From: an uncultured Ruminococcus sp.
Lineage (GTDB): Bacteria; Bacillota; Clostridia; Oscillospirales; Acutalibacteraceae
Assembly: GCA_902803585.1 (NCBI GenBank)
Contig: CADCQO010000256.1
Location: 1-5,667, forward strand
Direction: 5' to 3'
DNA length: 5,667 bases
The notes below the pieces were generated by a model. The model made no database searches, was not told where the DNA came from, and was given only the letters and a program-made list of their open reading frames with translations. This document shows positions 5,351 to 5,667 of the stretch, piece by piece (position 1 is the stretch's first letter; each line of letters opens with the position of its first letter). The position numbers and the translations under genes are program-made.

Positions 5351-5667
5351 ATGGCAGGATTCAGAGAGAAATTCAGAAATATCTTAAAACAGCCAGATGA
5401 AGACATGGATTATGATGATTACTACAGCGAGGAAGAGGAAGAAGAACCCGCACCGGCGGAACCCGAAATGCCGGCAGATGAGTATGAAGAACCGCCGGCA
5501 TCGGCTGCTGAAGAGGAAGGATCGGATAACGTGATAAATTTACATGACGATGCAAAAGTACATTTCGTTCTGTTCAAGCCTGAGAGCTTTGACAAGGAAG
5601 TCACCACTATGGCTGACGAGTTTATCAAGAGAAACACCGTTATTCTGAACATGGAACAGACAAACAA
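5351..5667 (+). CDS. sepF: Cell division protein SepF (5' part)
   Basis: The frame is open to the right edge, giving 105 codons of a protein that should have roughly 150. SepF binds membrane through its N-terminus, assembles into rings or arcs and tethers FtsZ at the division septum of Gram-positives. The first 15 residues (MAGFREKFRNILKQP) can form an amphipathic membrane-binding helix. Residues 16-58 are a strongly acidic, Pro/Ala-containing linker with a run of six Glu. From about 60 the folded SepF domain begins (NVINLHDDAKVHFVLFKPES), with the typical continuation FIKRNTVILNMEQTN. The start is ATG 5351, 10 bases after GGAGG (5336-5340) and 18 bases after the yggS stop, consistent with one operon. 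The FtsZ-binding C-terminal part lies outside the window. Confidence 0.9.
   Translation, partial: MAGFREKFRNILKQPDEDMDYDDYYSEEEEEEPAPAEPEMPADEYEEPPASAAEEEGSDNVINLHDDAKVHFVLFKPESFDKEVTTMADEFIKRNTVILNMEQTN

Noticed and set aside
5341..5403. ATG at 5341 between the RBS and sepF
   Set aside because: It is in a different frame, only 1 base from the GGAGG, and reaches a stop after 20 codons.

Overview
The window looks like chromosomal DNA of a low-to-mid GC anaerobic Firmicute, most likely a Ruminococcus-like member of the Clostridia. Three things point there: strong AGGAG-type ribosome binding sites, the order HlyD-like adaptor - YggS - SepF, and an intergenic repeat ending in a GC-rich double hairpin of a type I associate (from memory) with gut Ruminococcaceae. 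No phage, transposase or CRISPR is visible. All genes are on the + strand.

Bases 1-425 hold no convincing gene. They contain a 36-bp tandem repeat that runs off the left edge and ends in a palindromic element (1-135), about 145 bases with nothing recognisable, a strong intrinsic terminator (280-313), and directly after it a near-consensus sigma-A promoter (316-344). The roughly 75-nt leader behind that promoter can fold into a 5' hairpin and a second hairpin that displays the Shine-Dalgarno sequence in its loop. It leads into a CorA-family divalent cation transporter (426-1355).

Next is the most unusual gene, a single 598-codon frame (1437-3233). Its first 255 residues are a complete uridine phosphorylase, and its last 305 are a complete tRNA dimethylallyltransferase MiaA, joined by a Pro/Ala/Glu-rich linker. 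Downstream, apparently as one co-transcribed block, are a membrane-anchored HlyD-like adaptor with a TTG start (3316-4629), a YggS/YlmE pyridoxal-phosphate homeostasis protein that overlaps it by 32 bases (4598-5332), and the beginning of the cell-division protein SepF (5351 to the right edge).

The block thus mixes nucleoside salvage, tRNA A37 modification, envelope and division functions. The yggS-sepF pair is a standard Gram-positive division-cluster neighbourhood. The nucleoside phosphorylase-MiaA fusion and the structured corA leader are the parts most worth following up.
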